Shown one piece after another: positions 39,944 to 52,200 of a stretch of DNA of 64,000 bases. Position 1 is the stretch's first letter. Every line of letters starts with the position of its first letter. The position numbers and the translations under genes were made by a program. Below the pieces are notes generated by a model. That model searched no databases and was not told where the DNA came from. It saw only the letters and a program-made list of their open reading frames with translations. The stretch is from Arthrobacter sp. CDRTa11 (GTDB lineage: Bacteria > Actinomycetota > Actinomycetes > Actinomycetales > Micrococcaceae): the NCBI RefSeq assembly GCF_026427775.1, contig NZ_CP044532.1, forward strand, positions 1,550,001-1,614,000. The letters run 5' to 3'.

Positions 39944-42900
39944 GTGAATCTTCGCCGAGCCGTGCGCCAAAAGGCAGCGGCAGCCGGACCCCGCTTCCAC
40001 CTGCCACGCTGGTTTCCGGCCGTGGCTTTTTCCGTTGCTGGAGTGGTGTTGGTCACGGGTGCTGTTTTGTATCCGGGGTTTAAGACCACTGAGGTGGAGT
40101 TGAACGATGGTGGTGTGTGGGTTGTTTCGAAGTCCAAGAATGCTGTGGGGCGGCTGAATTATCCGTCGCGTGTTCTTGATGGGGCGGTGACGCCGGCGAG
40201 TACTACGTTTGATGTTTTGCAGCATGCGGGGGATGTGTTTGTTGATGATGAGACGGGTTCGACGCTGAACCAGGTTTCTCCGGCGAACATGCGTTTGGGC
40301 GGGGACAAGCAGCTGCCCGGTGCCGCCCAGGTGAGTTTTGGCTCCAGAGTAATTTCCGTTACGGACGCAGCGAAGGGCAAGGTCTGGGCCCTTTCGCCCT
40401 CCACGGTCAGCGGCTTCGAAGCGGACTCTACTGAACCGGCGCTCACCGCTTCGCAAGGCACGGTGTCTGCCGTCGGTGCGGATGACCGGATTTATTCTGC
40501 GGATCCGAAGTCGGGAGCCGTCACTGTTACTGGTGTGGATGCCAATGGTGAGGTGACGTCGTCGGAGTCCAGTACGTGGGGTGAGCTGAAGGGGTCCGGG
40601 GATCTGCAGATCACGGTGGTGGGGGACCGGCCGGTGGTGCTTGATGCCGGGGCCGGGAAGCTGTTTTTGCCGGGCGGGAAGCGTTTGCAGCTGGATAATG
40701 CGCGGGATGCGAAGCTGCAGCAGACTGGTCCGGGCAGTGATGTTGTGGCGATTTCGACGCAGAAGGCGTTGTTGAAGCAGCCGTTGGATGGTTCGACGGC
40801 GAAGACTGTGACGTTTGATGGTGAGGGTGTGCCGGCGGCGCCTGTGCAGTTGGCGGGGTGTGTGCATGCGGCGTGGTCGGGTGCGAACAAGTACGTGCGT
40901 GATTGCGTCAATGATGTTGATGACAAGAACGTGGACGTGCCGAAGGCGAGTGCGTCGCCGTCGTATGTGTTCCGGGTCAACCGGAACGTGGTGGTCCTGA
41001 ACGATGTGAACTCCGGGAATGTGTGGCTGGTGAACCAGAACATGCAGCTGGTCAACAACTGGGACGACGTCATCCCGCCGCAACAGACCTCGGATGACGC
41101 CGATAAGGACTCTGCAGACGAAGTCCAGCAGACCGTCCTGCCGGACCGCACCAAACCCAACAGCGCACCGGTCGCCAAGCCGGACACGTTCGGCATCCGC
41201 GCCGGAAGGACGGCCATCCTCCCCGTCCTGGACAACGACACCGACCCCGACGGCGACATCCTCACCGTCCGCGCCCCCGATCCCATCGGTTCAGGGCCGG
41301 TCGCCCCGATCTACGGTTCCACCGGATTCCAGGTCAGTGTTCCGGCGGACAAGACCGGGTCCGAGACCTTTAAGTACAGCGTGGACGACGGCCGCGGCCT
41401 GACGGCCTCCTCCGACATCACGCTCAATATCATTCCGCCAGGGGAGAACTCCGCTCCCCGGCAGAAGCCCAACCGGAACACCACGCTGATAGTCCAGGCC
41501 GGCAAGATCGTCAGCCAAAACATCCTCACCGACTGGATCGACCCCGACGGCGATGACCTCTACGTGGTGAATGCCACAGCCAGCGATCCCCGGGATCAGG
41601 TCAAGGTCCGGCCCGACGGACTGCTGACGTTCCAGGACGCCGGTACGGAGCCCGGGCGGAAAGTGGTCACCCTGACGGTGTCTGACGGCCAGTCCACCGC
41701 CGAAGGCAAGGTCACGGTGGACGTTCGCGCACCGGGAGCGTTGCCGCCCATCGCCAATGCAGACCACGTGGTTGCCGTGGCCGGGGTGGACACCGTGATC
41801 GCGCCGCTGAAAAACGACTCCGACCCGCTGGGCGGTGCCCTTCGCCTCGCCCAGGTCACACCGGACGGGAACTCCTCAGCCACCATGGGTGCGGACCAAC
41901 AGACCTTCACGTTCAACTCCACGGCCGAGGGCGCCCACTACGTGGCGTACCTCGTCACCAACGGTCCCGCCAGCGCGCAACAGCTTGTTCGTGTGGACGT
42001 TGTGTCCGGCGGCAACGACGGCGCCCCTGTTGCCGTGCGCGACACCGCCTTGCTGCCCAGCGGCGGCAGCGTCCTGGTGGACGTCCTGGGCAATGACTCG
42101 GACCCCTCCGGGGGAGTGCTTGTGGTCCAGTCCGTCACGGCTGCGGACGGCCTGCCGGTCAGCGTCGCAGTCCTGGACCACTCCGTTGTGCGGATCACTG
42201 ACATCCGGGCGCAGGGCCAGCTCAGCGTCAAATACACCATCTCCAACGGCAAGTCCTCCGCGGGCGGTGATATTGCAGTCCTGGTGGTGCCGGCGCCGGC
42301 CAAGCTGCAGGCACCCCAGGCCAAACCGGATGAAGTGTCGGTCCGGGTTGGCGACGTCGTCACCATACCGGTCCTGGCCAACGACACCGATCCCAATGGC
42401 GGCCAGCTCTCGCTTGAGCCTGAGCTGCCCCAGAAACCGGACGACGCCGACGGCCGCATGTTCCGCGCAGGGAACACGTTGCGCTTTATCGCCGGAGACG
42501 TGCCCAAGACCGTCTACGCGATCTACAAGGTCACTAACGACTCAGGCCAGGCGGACTCGCAACAGGTCACCATCCGGATCCGGGCACGCGATGACGAACG
42601 CAACACCCGCCCCGAGCCGAAGAACCTGACAGCCCGTGTGGTCTCAGGAATGGTGGTGCGGATCCCGGTGCCCCTGGACGGTATCGACTCCGACGGCGAC
42701 TCCGTCCAGCTGATCGGCGTGGACAAGGCCCCCGCGATGGGAACGGCTGTTGTCAGGGATGGCTACCTGGAGTTCACGGCGACCGGCGCGGCCGCCGGCA
42801 CGGACACCTTCACTTACCGTGTGCGGGACCGGATCGGCGCCGAGAACACCGGGACCGTGATTGTGGGGATTGCTCCGCCTGAGCCGAACAACCAGAAACC

Positions 42901-45900
42901 CATCGCCGTTGACGATGCTGTGGATGTACGGCCGGGGCGCAAGATCGCCGTGGACGCGTTGAATAACGACTCCGACCCGGACGGGGACCCGATCGGGCTG
43001 GTGTCCAACGCCTTCGAGGCACGTCCGGAACTGGGCGTCGAGACGGCCGACGGCGGCAGGATACTGCTGACTGCGCCGGATACGGCCGGCAACGAGAGTG
43101 TGGGCTACAAAATACAGGACGACAAGAAAGCCCAGGGCAGTGCGGTCATCCGGGTCAGGGTCAGCCCCGACGCCACGCTAAAGGCACCGATCGCCAAGGA
43201 CGATGTCATCACGCCCGCCGAGACGAAGGGCAAGTCCGCGGTGGACGTGCCCGTCCTGAAAAATGACTCCGATCCCGACGGGGTAGCTTCCGAACTTCAG
43301 CTCACCCTCCCGGACGGCAACCCCAACGCCCGCATCGGCGGCGACGGCAATGTGGTGGTCAGCCTTGCGCCGGCGGACCAGCTGGTTCCTTACACCGTCA
43401 CGGACGTCGACGGCCAGAGCGCTACCGCTGTCATCTGGGTTCCCGGCCAGGGCGAAGAGCACCCCACCCTGGCCCGCACCGACGTCGTGGAAGTCATGGC
43501 CGGACAGGAAATCACCCTGGACCTGAACGAGTATGTCCGAGTCAGGGAAGGGCGCGAACCTCAGATCACCCAGGTGGACAAAGTCCGGGTGCAGGGCGCC
43601 GATCCGCAGAACGTCATCGGTGGTGACGCCAGGACGCTGCGCTACTCCGCCCTGAAAGATTACGTCGGTCCAGGTTCCGTCACTTTTGAAGTGACAGACG
43701 GCTCCGGTCCGGAAGATCCCCAGGGGCTGAAATCCACCCTGACCATCATCACCCGGGTCATTCCGGACCCGAACGCGAACCACCAGCCCACGTTCAGCGG
43801 CAGCGACCTGGAGGTGCCGACGGCCGAAGCAGCCAGCCTGGACCTGGGCAACCTGGCCAGGGATGTGGACACCGGGGACCAGGACAAGCTCACCTTCGAG
43901 CTGGACGGGATCACACCGGAAGGTTTCACAGCAACCATTGACGGGCAGACGCTTAATGTCCGCTCGGCAAACGGCATGGCCGCCGGCCGGAAGGGGACCA
44001 TCCCGCTGAAGGTCACGGACGGCCGCTCGGAACCTGTCAAGGCCGCGGTGACGGCCACCGTCGTCGCGTCCAACCGGCCGCTCGCCACCGCCAACGAGGA
44101 CGTCCTGGACAAGGCCAACGCGGGGCGGACCGAAACAATCAACGTCCTCGCCAACGACTTCAATCCCTTTGACGACACCCCGCTGAAAGTCGTCTCGGTA
44201 GCGGTGGAAACCGGATCCGCCGCCGGACAACCCGTCATCAGCGGAGATTCCGTTACGGTGACGCCGGCGGAAGGATCCAAGGGCGTGATGGTGCTCAGGT
44301 ACACCATCGCGGACAAAACCGAGGATCCGTCACGCCAGGTGAACGGGCGGGTCCGCATCACCGTCCGGGACGAACCGGACGCACCCTCGGCCCCCACCGC
44401 AACCGACGTGCGCAGCCGGACGGCCGTACTCAAGTGGGCCCCGCCGTCGGACAACGGTGCACCGATCACCGGCTATACCGTCACGTCCACCAACGGCTTC
44501 GAACAACGTTGTGCCACCACCACCTGTACCCTCAGCGGGCTGACCAACGACGTGAAGTATGTCTTCACCGTGACCGCTACCAACGAAGTGGGAAACTCTC
44601 CAGCGTCCCCGCAGTCGAACGAAATCCGGCCGGACGAAAAGCCGTCTCCACCGGAAGCCCCCACCGTGAAGGCGGGTGACAAGGACATGGTCATCAACTG
44701 GCCGCCGGCCAAGACCGAGGGCTCGGCCGTTAAAAGCTACAACCTCGAGATCTCACCGCCTCCCGCCGGTGGCGTTGCAGTCAAAAACGGCGTGACCGGC
44801 CTGACCTACGCCTGGACTGGCCTGACCAACGGCGTCCGCTATAAGGTTCGCGCCCAGGCCGTCAACGAGCTGGGAGCCTCGGACTGGGGTATCTACTCCT
44901 CCGAAGACAACCCTGCCGGAGTGCCCGCCGCGCCAGCGGCACCGACCTCCGCCGTGGCCTCCGCCGTGGGAACTACTAATCAGCTGCGTGTTAACTGGAC
45001 GGAACCGAACACCAACGGCGACGCGATCAGGAACTATTACGTCACCATGAGCGGAGGCGGCGCCACGCCGCAGACCCAGACGATCGCAGGTACCGTTCGC
45101 ACCGCCAACTTCAGTGCAAACAATTCCGAAGCCGAATACACCTTCACCGTCCAGGCGGAGAACAAGGCAGGAAAGGGTGCGGTCAGTCCGCCTTCGGCAC
45201 CCCGGCGGGCCACCGGCAAACTTGGCCAGGTCTCCGGCGTCACTGTCGCTGCGGCAGACACCGGGGGAGCCGGCCGGAAGGTGGCCATCGATTTCAGGGA
45301 ACTGACCGCTGCCGAACGGAATGGCTCGTCGGTTAATGAGGTCAGCTACAGCTATAACGCCAGCACCGGCGAAAGCGGTCCGATTACGCGGGGGCAGACG
45401 GTTGGCGGTTTCACCAACGGCGTCCAGACCACCATCACGGTGATCGCGCACTCAACGGTAGCGCCGAGCTCCAATGCCAGCGCCGGCGCATCGACCACCC
45501 CTTACGGGTCACCCGGAACGCCGACAGCCGCAGGCGAAAACGGCCCGATGAACCAAAAGTACGCAACCATGAGCTGGTCCTCACCGTCCACCAGCACCAA
45601 CGATGTCGCCCAAACCAAAATCAACATCAACAACCGCGGCTGGGAGGTGGTGGCGCCCTCCGGCAGCCGGGTGGTCAACACCGAGGGCTACGGTGAGCTG
45701 GTGTCCATACAGGTCCAGACGTTCAACTCACTGGGCACCGGCGGCACGGCCCCCGCTGCGATCGCCTCATCAGGCAAACAGGGCGGGTGGACCACCACGC
45801 TCTCCGCCGGCATGCAGCGCTCCTGCACGGATCCCGCCGACCGCGCCACCTACGATCCAGTCAAGCACACGTGCGAGGGCGTCGGCGGGGACAATCCGCC

Positions 45901-46075
45901 GTGGTTCTATGCCGGGCAAACCATCGTGGTGAAGTGCTGGATCACCCACACTGACGGCTACGGCAACACCGGCCAGTGGTACCGGGTGGAAGAGGGCTCC
46001 TATCGGAATGTGGGCCGCTACGTCAACGTCAGCCACACCGGGGTCGGAGGACAGTCCTATGCACCACAATGCTGA
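39944..46075 (+). CDS. Giant membrane-anchored Ig-like/fibronectin type III surface protein 1
   Basis: 2,043 aa, GTG start with GGGGGA ribosome site. Order: a basic cytoplasmic N-tail, one membrane helix (residues ~24-43), a conserved 340-residue region (about 45-385) with propeller-like strand repeats, about ten Ig/cadherin-like units of ~90-100 aa marked by LDNDTDPDGD-type motifs (about 400-1470), at least three FN3 domains (about 1475-1790), and a Cys-containing end domain (CWITHTDGYG, QWYRVEEG). No LPxTG, so it is probably held by the helix with the repeats outside. It is followed by a close paralogue and by MoxR/DUF58/FHA/kinase genes. Adhesion or cell-wall fibre function is inferred. 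Confidence 0.9.
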   Translation: MNLRRAVRQKAAAAGPRFHLPRWFPAVAFSVAGVVLVTGAVLYPGFKTTEVELNDGGVWVVSKSKNAVGRLNYPSRVLDGAVTPASTTFDVLQHAGDVFVDDETGSTLNQVSPANMRLGGDKQLPGAAQVSFGSRVISVTDAAKGKVWALSPSTVSGFEADSTEPALTASQGTVSAVGADDRIYSADPKSGAVTVTGVDANGEVTSSESSTWGELKGSGDLQITVVGDRPVVLDAGAGKLFLPGGKRLQLDNARDAKLQQTGPGSDVVAISTQKALLKQPLDGSTAKTVTFDGEGVPAAPVQLAGCVHAAWSGANKYVRDCVNDVDDKNVDVPKASASPSYVFRVNRNVVVLNDVNSGNVWLVNQNMQLVNNWDDVIPPQQTSDDADKDSADEVQQTVLPDRTKPNSAPVAKPDTFGIRAGRTAILPVLDNDTDPDGDILTVRAPDPIGSGPVAPIYGSTGFQVSVPADKTGSETFKYSVDDGRGLTASSDITLNIIPPGENSAPRQKPNRNTTLIVQAGKIVSQNILTDWIDPDGDDLYVVNATASDPRDQVKVRPDGLLTFQDAGTEPGRKVVTLTVSDGQSTAEGKVTVDVRAPGALPPIANADHVVAVAGVDTVIAPLKNDSDPLGGALRLAQVTPDGNSSATMGADQQTFTFNSTAEGAHYVAYLVTNGPASAQQLVRVDVVSGGNDGAPVAVRDTALLPSGGSVLVDVLGNDSDPSGGVLVVQSVTAADGLPVSVAVLDHSVVRITDIRAQGQLSVKYTISNGKSSAGGDIAVLVVPAPAKLQAPQAKPDEVSVRVGDVVTIPVLANDTDPNGGQLSLEPELPQKPDDADGRMFRAGNTLRFIAGDVPKTVYAIYKVTNDSGQADSQQVTIRIRARDDERNTRPEPKNLTARVVSGMVVRIPVPLDGIDSDGDSVQLIGVDKAPAMGTAVVRDGYLEFTATGAAAGTDTFTYRVRDRIGAENTGTVIVGIAPPEPNNQKPIAVDDAVDVRPGRKIAVDALNNDSDPDGDPIGLVSNAFEARPELGVETADGGRILLTAPDTAGNESVGYKIQDDKKAQGSAVIRVRVSPDATLKAPIAKDDVITPAETKGKSAVDVPVLKNDSDPDGVASELQLTLPDGNPNARIGGDGNVVVSLAPADQLVPYTVTDVDGQSATAVIWVPGQGEEHPTLARTDVVEVMAGQEITLDLNEYVRVREGREPQITQVDKVRVQGADPQNVIGGDARTLRYSALKDYVGPGSVTFEVTDGSGPEDPQGLKSTLTIITRVIPDPNANHQPTFSGSDLEVPTAEAASLDLGNLARDVDTGDQDKLTFELDGITPEGFTATIDGQTLNVRSANGMAAGRKGTIPLKVTDGRSEPVKAAVTATVVASNRPLATANEDVLDKANAGRTETINVLANDFNPFDDTPLKVVSVAVETGSAAGQPVISGDSVTVTPAEGSKGVMVLRYTIADKTEDPSRQVNGRVRITVRDEPDAPSAPTATDVRSRTAVLKWAPPSDNGAPITGYTVTSTNGFEQRCATTTCTLSGLTNDVKYVFTVTATNEVGNSPASPQSNEIRPDEKPSPPEAPTVKAGDKDMVINWPPAKTEGSAVKSYNLEISPPPAGGVAVKNGVTGLTYAWTGLTNGVRYKVRAQAVNELGASDWGIYSSEDNPAGVPAAPAAPTSAVASAVGTTNQLRVNWTEPNTNGDAIRNYYVTMSGGGATPQTQTIAGTVRTANFSANNSEAEYTFTVQAENKAGKGAVSPPSAPRRATGKLGQVSGVTVAAADTGGAGRKVAIDFRELTAAERNGSSVNEVSYSYNASTGESGPITRGQTVGGFTNGVQTTITVIAHSTVAPSSNASAGASTTPYGSPGTPTAAGENGPMNQKYATMSWSSPSTSTNDVAQTKININNRGWEVVAPSGSRVVNTEGYGELVSIQVQTFNSLGTGGTAPAAIASSGKQGGWTTTLSAGMQRSCTDPADRATYDPVKHTCEGVGGDNPPWFYAGQTIVVKCWITHTDGYGNTGQWYRVEEGSYRNVGRYVNVSHTGVGGQSYAPQC
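40043..41079 (+). repeat. Near-identical 1,037-bp block shared with giant gene 2 (copy A)
   Basis: Matches 46340-47376 at a constant offset of 6,297 bp with few mismatches, apart from a divergent stretch near 40331-40395. The block is rich in T-ending codons (GTT, GAT, GGT) unlike the C-ending codons before and after it. It encodes the membrane-proximal region after the helix. Confidence 0.92.
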
Positions 46076-46106
46076 GCTTCCGGGGCTCGGGAACGCGCAT
46101 CTGCCG

Positions 46107-46153
46107 GATGGGCAGCCCTGCCCATCGCAGCCCCTGACCGGGTTGGGTAGGCT
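46107..46153 (+). promoter_or_regulatory. Hairpin and candidate -10 between the giant genes
   Basis: The 162-bp gap contains a perfect 7-bp hairpin GATGGGC-N6-GCCCATC (46107-46126) without T-tract, then TAGGCT (46148-46153) as a possible -10 for gene 2. No convincing -35 was found. Separate expression of gene 2 is possible. Confidence 0.3.
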
Positions 46154-46237
46154 AGCGCGGGGAACAGAGAGCCCTGGACAGGGTCTTTGGACAGGTCGGC
46201 CTGGGGGCCGCCATAAATTTGAGGGAAAAGTAACGCT

Positions 46238-49200
46238 GTGACAACTCTGCTGGGGAAGCTTGGGCTGAAAAAGCGCCGGAACAAACTCGCCAACCGCCAC
46301 AAGGGGCTCATCGCCGGAACGGCGTTTGGAGCCGCCGTGGTGGTGTTGGTCACGGGTGCTGTGTTGTATCCGGGGTTTAAGACCACTGAGGTGGAGTTGA
46401 ACGATGGTGGTGTGTGGGTTGTTTCGAAGTCCAAGAATGCTGTGGGGCGGCTGAATTATCCGTCGCGTGTTCTTGATGGGGCGGTGACGCCGGCGAGTAC
46501 TACGTTTGATGTTTTGCAGCATGCGGGGGATGTGTTTGTTGATGATGAGACGGGTTCGACGCTGAACCAGGTTTCTCCGGCGAACATGCGCCTGGGCGGG
46601 GACAAACAGCTGCCCGGTGCCGCCCAGGTGGGTTTTGGCGCTCAGGTGATCTCGGTGACTGATCCGGCGTCAGGCAAGGTCTGGGCGGTGTCGCCGTCCA
46701 CGGTCAGCGGCTTCGAAGCGGACTCTACTGAACCGGCGCTCACCGCTTCGCAAGGCACGGTGTCTGCCGTCGGTGCGGATGACCGGATTTATTCTGCGGA
46801 TCCGAAGTCGGGAGCCGTCACTGTTACTGGTGTGGATGCCAATGGTGAGGTGACGTCGTCGGAGTCCAGCACCTGGGGTGAGCTGAAAGGCTCCGGTGAC
46901 CTGCAGATCACGGTGGTGGGGGACCGGCCGGTGGTGCTTGATGCCGGGGCCGGGAAGCTGTTTTTGCCGGGCGGGAAGCGTTTGCAGCTGGATAATGCGC
47001 GGGATGCGAAGCTGCAGCAGACTGGTCCGGCGAGTGATGTTGTGGCGATTTCGACGCAGAAGGCGTTGTTGAAGCAGCCGTTGGATGGTTCGACGGCGAA
47101 GACTGTGACCTTTGATGGTGAGGGTGTGCCGGCGGCGCCTGTGCAGTTGGCGGGGTGTGTGCATGCGGCCTGGTCGGGCGCGAACAAGTACGTGCGTGAT
47201 TGCGTGAATGATGTTGATGACAAGAACGTGGACGTGCCGAAGGCGAGTGCGTCGCCGTCGTATGTTTTCCGGGTGAACCGGGACGTGGTGGTCCTGAACG
47301 ATGTGAACTCCGGGAATGTGTGGCTGGTGAACCAGAACATGCAGCTGGTGAACAACTGGGACGACGTTGTCCCGCCCAAAAACGAGTCCGATGAACAGGA
47401 CCAGGATTCCGCCGACAACAACACCATCAACGTGCTCCCTGACCGCACCAAACCCAACCGGCCGCCGGAAACAAAACCGGACATCGTCGGCGTACGCCCC
47501 GGCCGTACCACCGTCCTGAGCGTCCTGGACAATGACTCCGATCCTGACGGCGACGTCCTGACCGCCGCCGTCGGCAATGCCGGTCCCAAGGCCGGTAGCC
47601 TGGAGAGCATCTACGGCGGCACCGCCTTCCAGATCTCTGTCCCGGCCACGGCAAACCCGGGCACCGAAACCTTCGACTACAACGCGGCGGACGGCCGGGG
47701 GCTCTCCGCCGGCGGCCAGGTGACGCTGAGCGTGGTGGGCCCGGACGAAAACCGGCCACCCCAGTTCAAACGGGGCGGGGACGCCACCACCATGCTCGTC
47801 GAACAGGGCAAAACCGTCAGCCAGAACATTCTCACCGACTGGGCTGATCCCGACGGCGACGACCTGGTCCTGATGGATGCCAAGGCTGACAACGACCAGG
47901 ACCAGGTCAAGGTCCGCCGTGACGGACTGCTGACCTTCCAGGATTCCGGCGCCACGGCCGGCAAGAAGAACGTCACCGTCACCATCTGGGACGGCAGGGC
48001 AACAGTCACCGGAAAAGTAGTGGTCAACGTCCAACCGCCCGGAGCCCTGGCCCCGGTGGTCAATGCCGACCATGTCACAGCAGTGGTGGGCCAGGACCTG
48101 GTGATCGCCCCGCTGAAGAACGACGTGGACCCCAACGGAGGTGCCCTGCGGCTCGCCCAGGTGGAGGCCAACGGCCCCGCCGAACTCGGCCCTGTCACAG
48201 ACGGCGGCACCTTCACGTTCCGCAGCACCACCCCGGGCCCGGTCTACCTCACGTACATCGCCAGCAACGGCCCGCAGAGCAGCCAGGGACTCATCCGGGT
48301 TGACGTGGAGTCGGGCAAGGACGGCGGCGACCCCGTGGCAGTCCACGATGTTGCGCTGATGCCTGTTGGAGGCAGCGTCCTGCTGGATCCGCTGGCCAAC
48401 GACTCAGACCCCTCCGGCGGGGTCCTGGTCCTGCAGTCAGTCAAGCTTCCGGAGAACACCACCGCGTCCGTCAGCGTGATCGACCACAGCGTCCTGCGGA
48501 TCACGGACATCCTGGGCACCAAAGACCCGTTCCTCTTCGAGTACACCATGTCCAACGGAAAGAAGTCCGCCACCGGCAGCGTCTCCGTTGTTCCGGTACC
48601 GGCGCCTGCCATCGTGGAGGCACCCCAGCCAAAACCGGACGAGGTGAACGTCCGCATCAACGACGTCGTCACCATTCCCGTACTGGACAACGACACCCAT
48701 CCGCAGGGCGAAAAACTGACGGTTGATCCCGTCCTTCCCCAGGGCGTGGACCCGGCTGACGGCAAGAGCTTCGTGTCGGAGAACACCCTCCGGTTTATCG
48801 CCGGGCCGCAGCCGAAAACGGTCCGCGCGATTTACAACGCGGTGGATCCGCAGGGGCAGAAGAGCGCTGCGGCCGTCACCATCCATATTCTTCCGCTGGA
48901 AGGCGCCGAAAACTCAAGGCCGCAGCCCCGGAACCTGACAGCCCGGGTGGTGGCTGCGGGCACCGTGCGCATACCGGTTCCGCTGGATGGGATAGATCCC
49001 GACGGCGACTCCGTGCAGCTGACGGGCATCGACAGCACTCCGGCCATGGGGACGGCTGCCGTGGGCAGCAATTTCATTGACTTTACGGCCGCGGGCGACG
49101 GCGCCGGAACCGACACCTTCCGCTACAAGGTGGTGGATCGCCAGGGCGCGGTCAATACGGGAACCGTAACCGTGGGAATAGCACCGCGGGGTGAGACCAA

Positions 49201-52200
49201 CCAGAATCCCACTCCAGTGGACGACGAGGTCAAGGTCCGGCCGGGGCGGCAGATTGCCGTCGACGCCGCCGGCAACGACACCGATCCCGACGGTGACCTC
49301 ATCCGGGTCCTCACCGACGGCATCGAGGCCGATCCCGCGCTCCAGGCCACCGTGAGCAAGCAGAGTGGCCGGATTATCCTGTTGGCGCCCAATGCTGCGG
49401 GAACGGTCAACGTCCGCTACAGCGTGGCTGATGACAGGGACGCCTCCGCGCAGGCAACCATCCGTATGGTGGTGGATAATGACGTGCCCCTGCAGGCACC
49501 CATTGCCCGCGACGACAGGGTGACGTCTGCCCAGACCATGGGAAAGACTGCCGTGGACGTGCCGGTCCTGAAGAACGATGAAGACCCCGACGGCGTGGGG
49601 GAGAACCTGAAAATCAGCACGGAGGTGCCGACAGCCCGCCCCGGCGCTGACGGCAACATGATCGTTGACCTGACCGAGCAGCCGCAGCTCATTCCGTACA
49701 CCGTGGAAGACGTGGACGGCCAGAAGTCAACGGCCATCATCTGGGTGCCGGGGATCGGGCAGCAGGTGCCAACGCTCGCGAAGGACGAGGTGATTGAGGT
49801 CATCGCCGGCCAGTCGGTCACGGTGGACCTGGACGAATGGGTGAAGGTCCGGGAAGGACGCTCGCCGCGCCTGACCCAGACTGACCGGGTCAAGCTCATC
49901 GGCTCCGACGGCAGTGACCCCGGATCCGGAGACGGTACGCAGCTTAAGTACACCGCCGGAGTTGACTATGTAGGCCCCGGCTCCATCAGCTTCGAGGTCA
50001 CAGACGGAAGCGGCGTGGATGATCCCGCCGGCCTCAAATCCACCCTGAGCATCCGCACCAAGGTGCTGCCTGACCCCAACCGCAACAACCCGCCGGAACT
50101 GCTGGGTGCCAACGTTGACGTACCCAAGGGGGACGCGGCTACCGTTGACCTCGGCAAGCTGACGGCGGACCCGGACCGCGACGACCTCGAGAACATGAAG
50201 TACGAGCTGGTGGGAGCCACGCCGGGCGGATTCGAAGCCGGAATCGACGGCAAATCCCTCAAGGTCTCCGCCACGGACAACAGCGCCTCCGGTACAGCTG
50301 GCACCCTCCAGGTCAAGGCCAAGGACTCGCGTGGCCTGGAAGCCACCGCCACCTTCCAGCTGACGGTGACGGCCTCCAACCGGCCAAAGCCGGTGGCCAA
50401 TGACGATGTGGAGCCCAGCGCCGCTGCGGGTAAGCCGGTAACGGTCAAAGTCCTGGACAACGATGCAAACCCATTCCCCGAATCACCGCTGAAGATCCTT
50501 TCCGCGATCACCGAAACGGGCCAGGGAACTGCCGAGATGACAGGAGATTCCGTCACGGTCACGCCGTCGGCAGGATTCACCGGAACCATGGTGGTGGCCT
50601 ACACGGTGGCGGACAAGACAGGGGATGATTCCCGCAATGCGACAGCACGTATCCGGCTGACGGTGAAGGACGCTCCGATGGCTCCGACGACTCCCCAGGC
50701 TCAGAGCGTCGGGGACCAGACGGCACTGCTGACCTGGGGAGCCCCCGCGGACCGCGGCGCCCCGATTACCAAGTACACGGTCTTTGGCGAAAACGGCTTC
50801 CAGCAGGAATGCCCTGCGAACACATGCACACTGACCGGTCTTACCAACAACACCAAGTACCACTTCCAGGTCACCGCCACGAACGAATTCGGCGACTCGG
50901 ACAAGTCCCCGGCCTCTGCTGAAGTCCGCCCGGACGTGAAGCCGGATACCCCGCTGGCTCCTGCATTGAAATTCGGCGATAAAGAACTCGCCGTCACCTG
51001 GGTGGCACCTGCCAGCAAGGGGTCACCGGTCAAGTCCTACGACCTTGAAATCTCTCCGGCCCCCGCCGGCCAGAATGCGCAAATCCAGAACCTGACAGCG
51101 GTCAGCTATGTCTGGAAGGGGCTTCAGAATGGTGTGGCCTACAAGGTGCGCGTGCTGGCCCGCAACGATGCCAAGGACCCATCCGAGTGGAGCCCGTACT
51201 CCGCGGCGGAGGTGCCGGCAGGTCCACCCGCAACGCCTGCGCCGCCCACCGCATCTGATGCGGGCTCCGTCGGGGCCCAAAGCCAGCTGAAAGTCAGTTG
51301 GACTGCACCTAACAACAATGGCGACGCAGTGAAGTCCTACACCCTCACAACGTTGCGTGGCGGAGCGGTTGTCAGCAGCCAGCCGGTGACCGTAGGAACA
51401 TCGCAGAACGTCACGGTGGATAACTCCGAGGCCAACTACACCTTTACGGTATCTGCCACCAACAAGGCAGGGACCAGCGGGACCAGCAGCCCGTCGGCGG
51501 CAATCCGCGCTGCCGGCAAGCCGGGCCAGGTGAGCAGCGGCACGGTGGCGGACACAGGCACCAGCGGCCAGCTGCGGGTGACCTTCACTCCGCTGACCCA
51601 GGCCCAGCGGAACGGGTCCACTGAAAGTGAAATCCAGTACAGGTACAACGCTGACGGCAGATCGGGCACCATCCCTGCGGGCGGCGGGCCCATTAATGGA
51701 CTCACCAACGGCCGCGACATCACCGTCACCATCATCGCCACGTCCACCAAGAACAACGTCTCGGGCGACGCCCAGGCCATCGGTACGGGCAACCCCTACG
51801 GACCGCCGAACGCGCCCAGCGTGAACGGCATGACCTCGCCCAAGGGCGACGGCCAGGTCCACTGGAGCTGGAACAACCCCAACACGAACGGCCGTCCGCT
51901 CAGCCATTACGAGGTGAGTGTGGACGGGGGCGGCTGGCAGAACGTGGGCAAGGCCAACAGCTTTGATGCCCCCGGCGGTGGCTGGAGCAACAGCCGTAAC
52001 CTGCGTGTCCGGGCCGTGTCGGTGGTGGCCGGTGCCATCGGCGGACCGGTGAGCTCGACGTCCGGCGCCGACCCCGCTCCGCCGGTAACAACGGTCCGGG
52101 TCAAGCCCGCCGACAACAACAGCTGCCCAGGCAAGCCCGGAGTCGCGGACCGCTACAGCAACGTGGGCGGCGACGCCCGCTGCGGTTCCAGTGATGCCAA

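Noticed and set aside
39923..41083. Arg/His-rich antisense frame in the giant gene, repeated at 46670-48346
   Set aside because: It appears twice only because the DNA block is duplicated; its composition mirrors the T-rich codon phase of the real gene.
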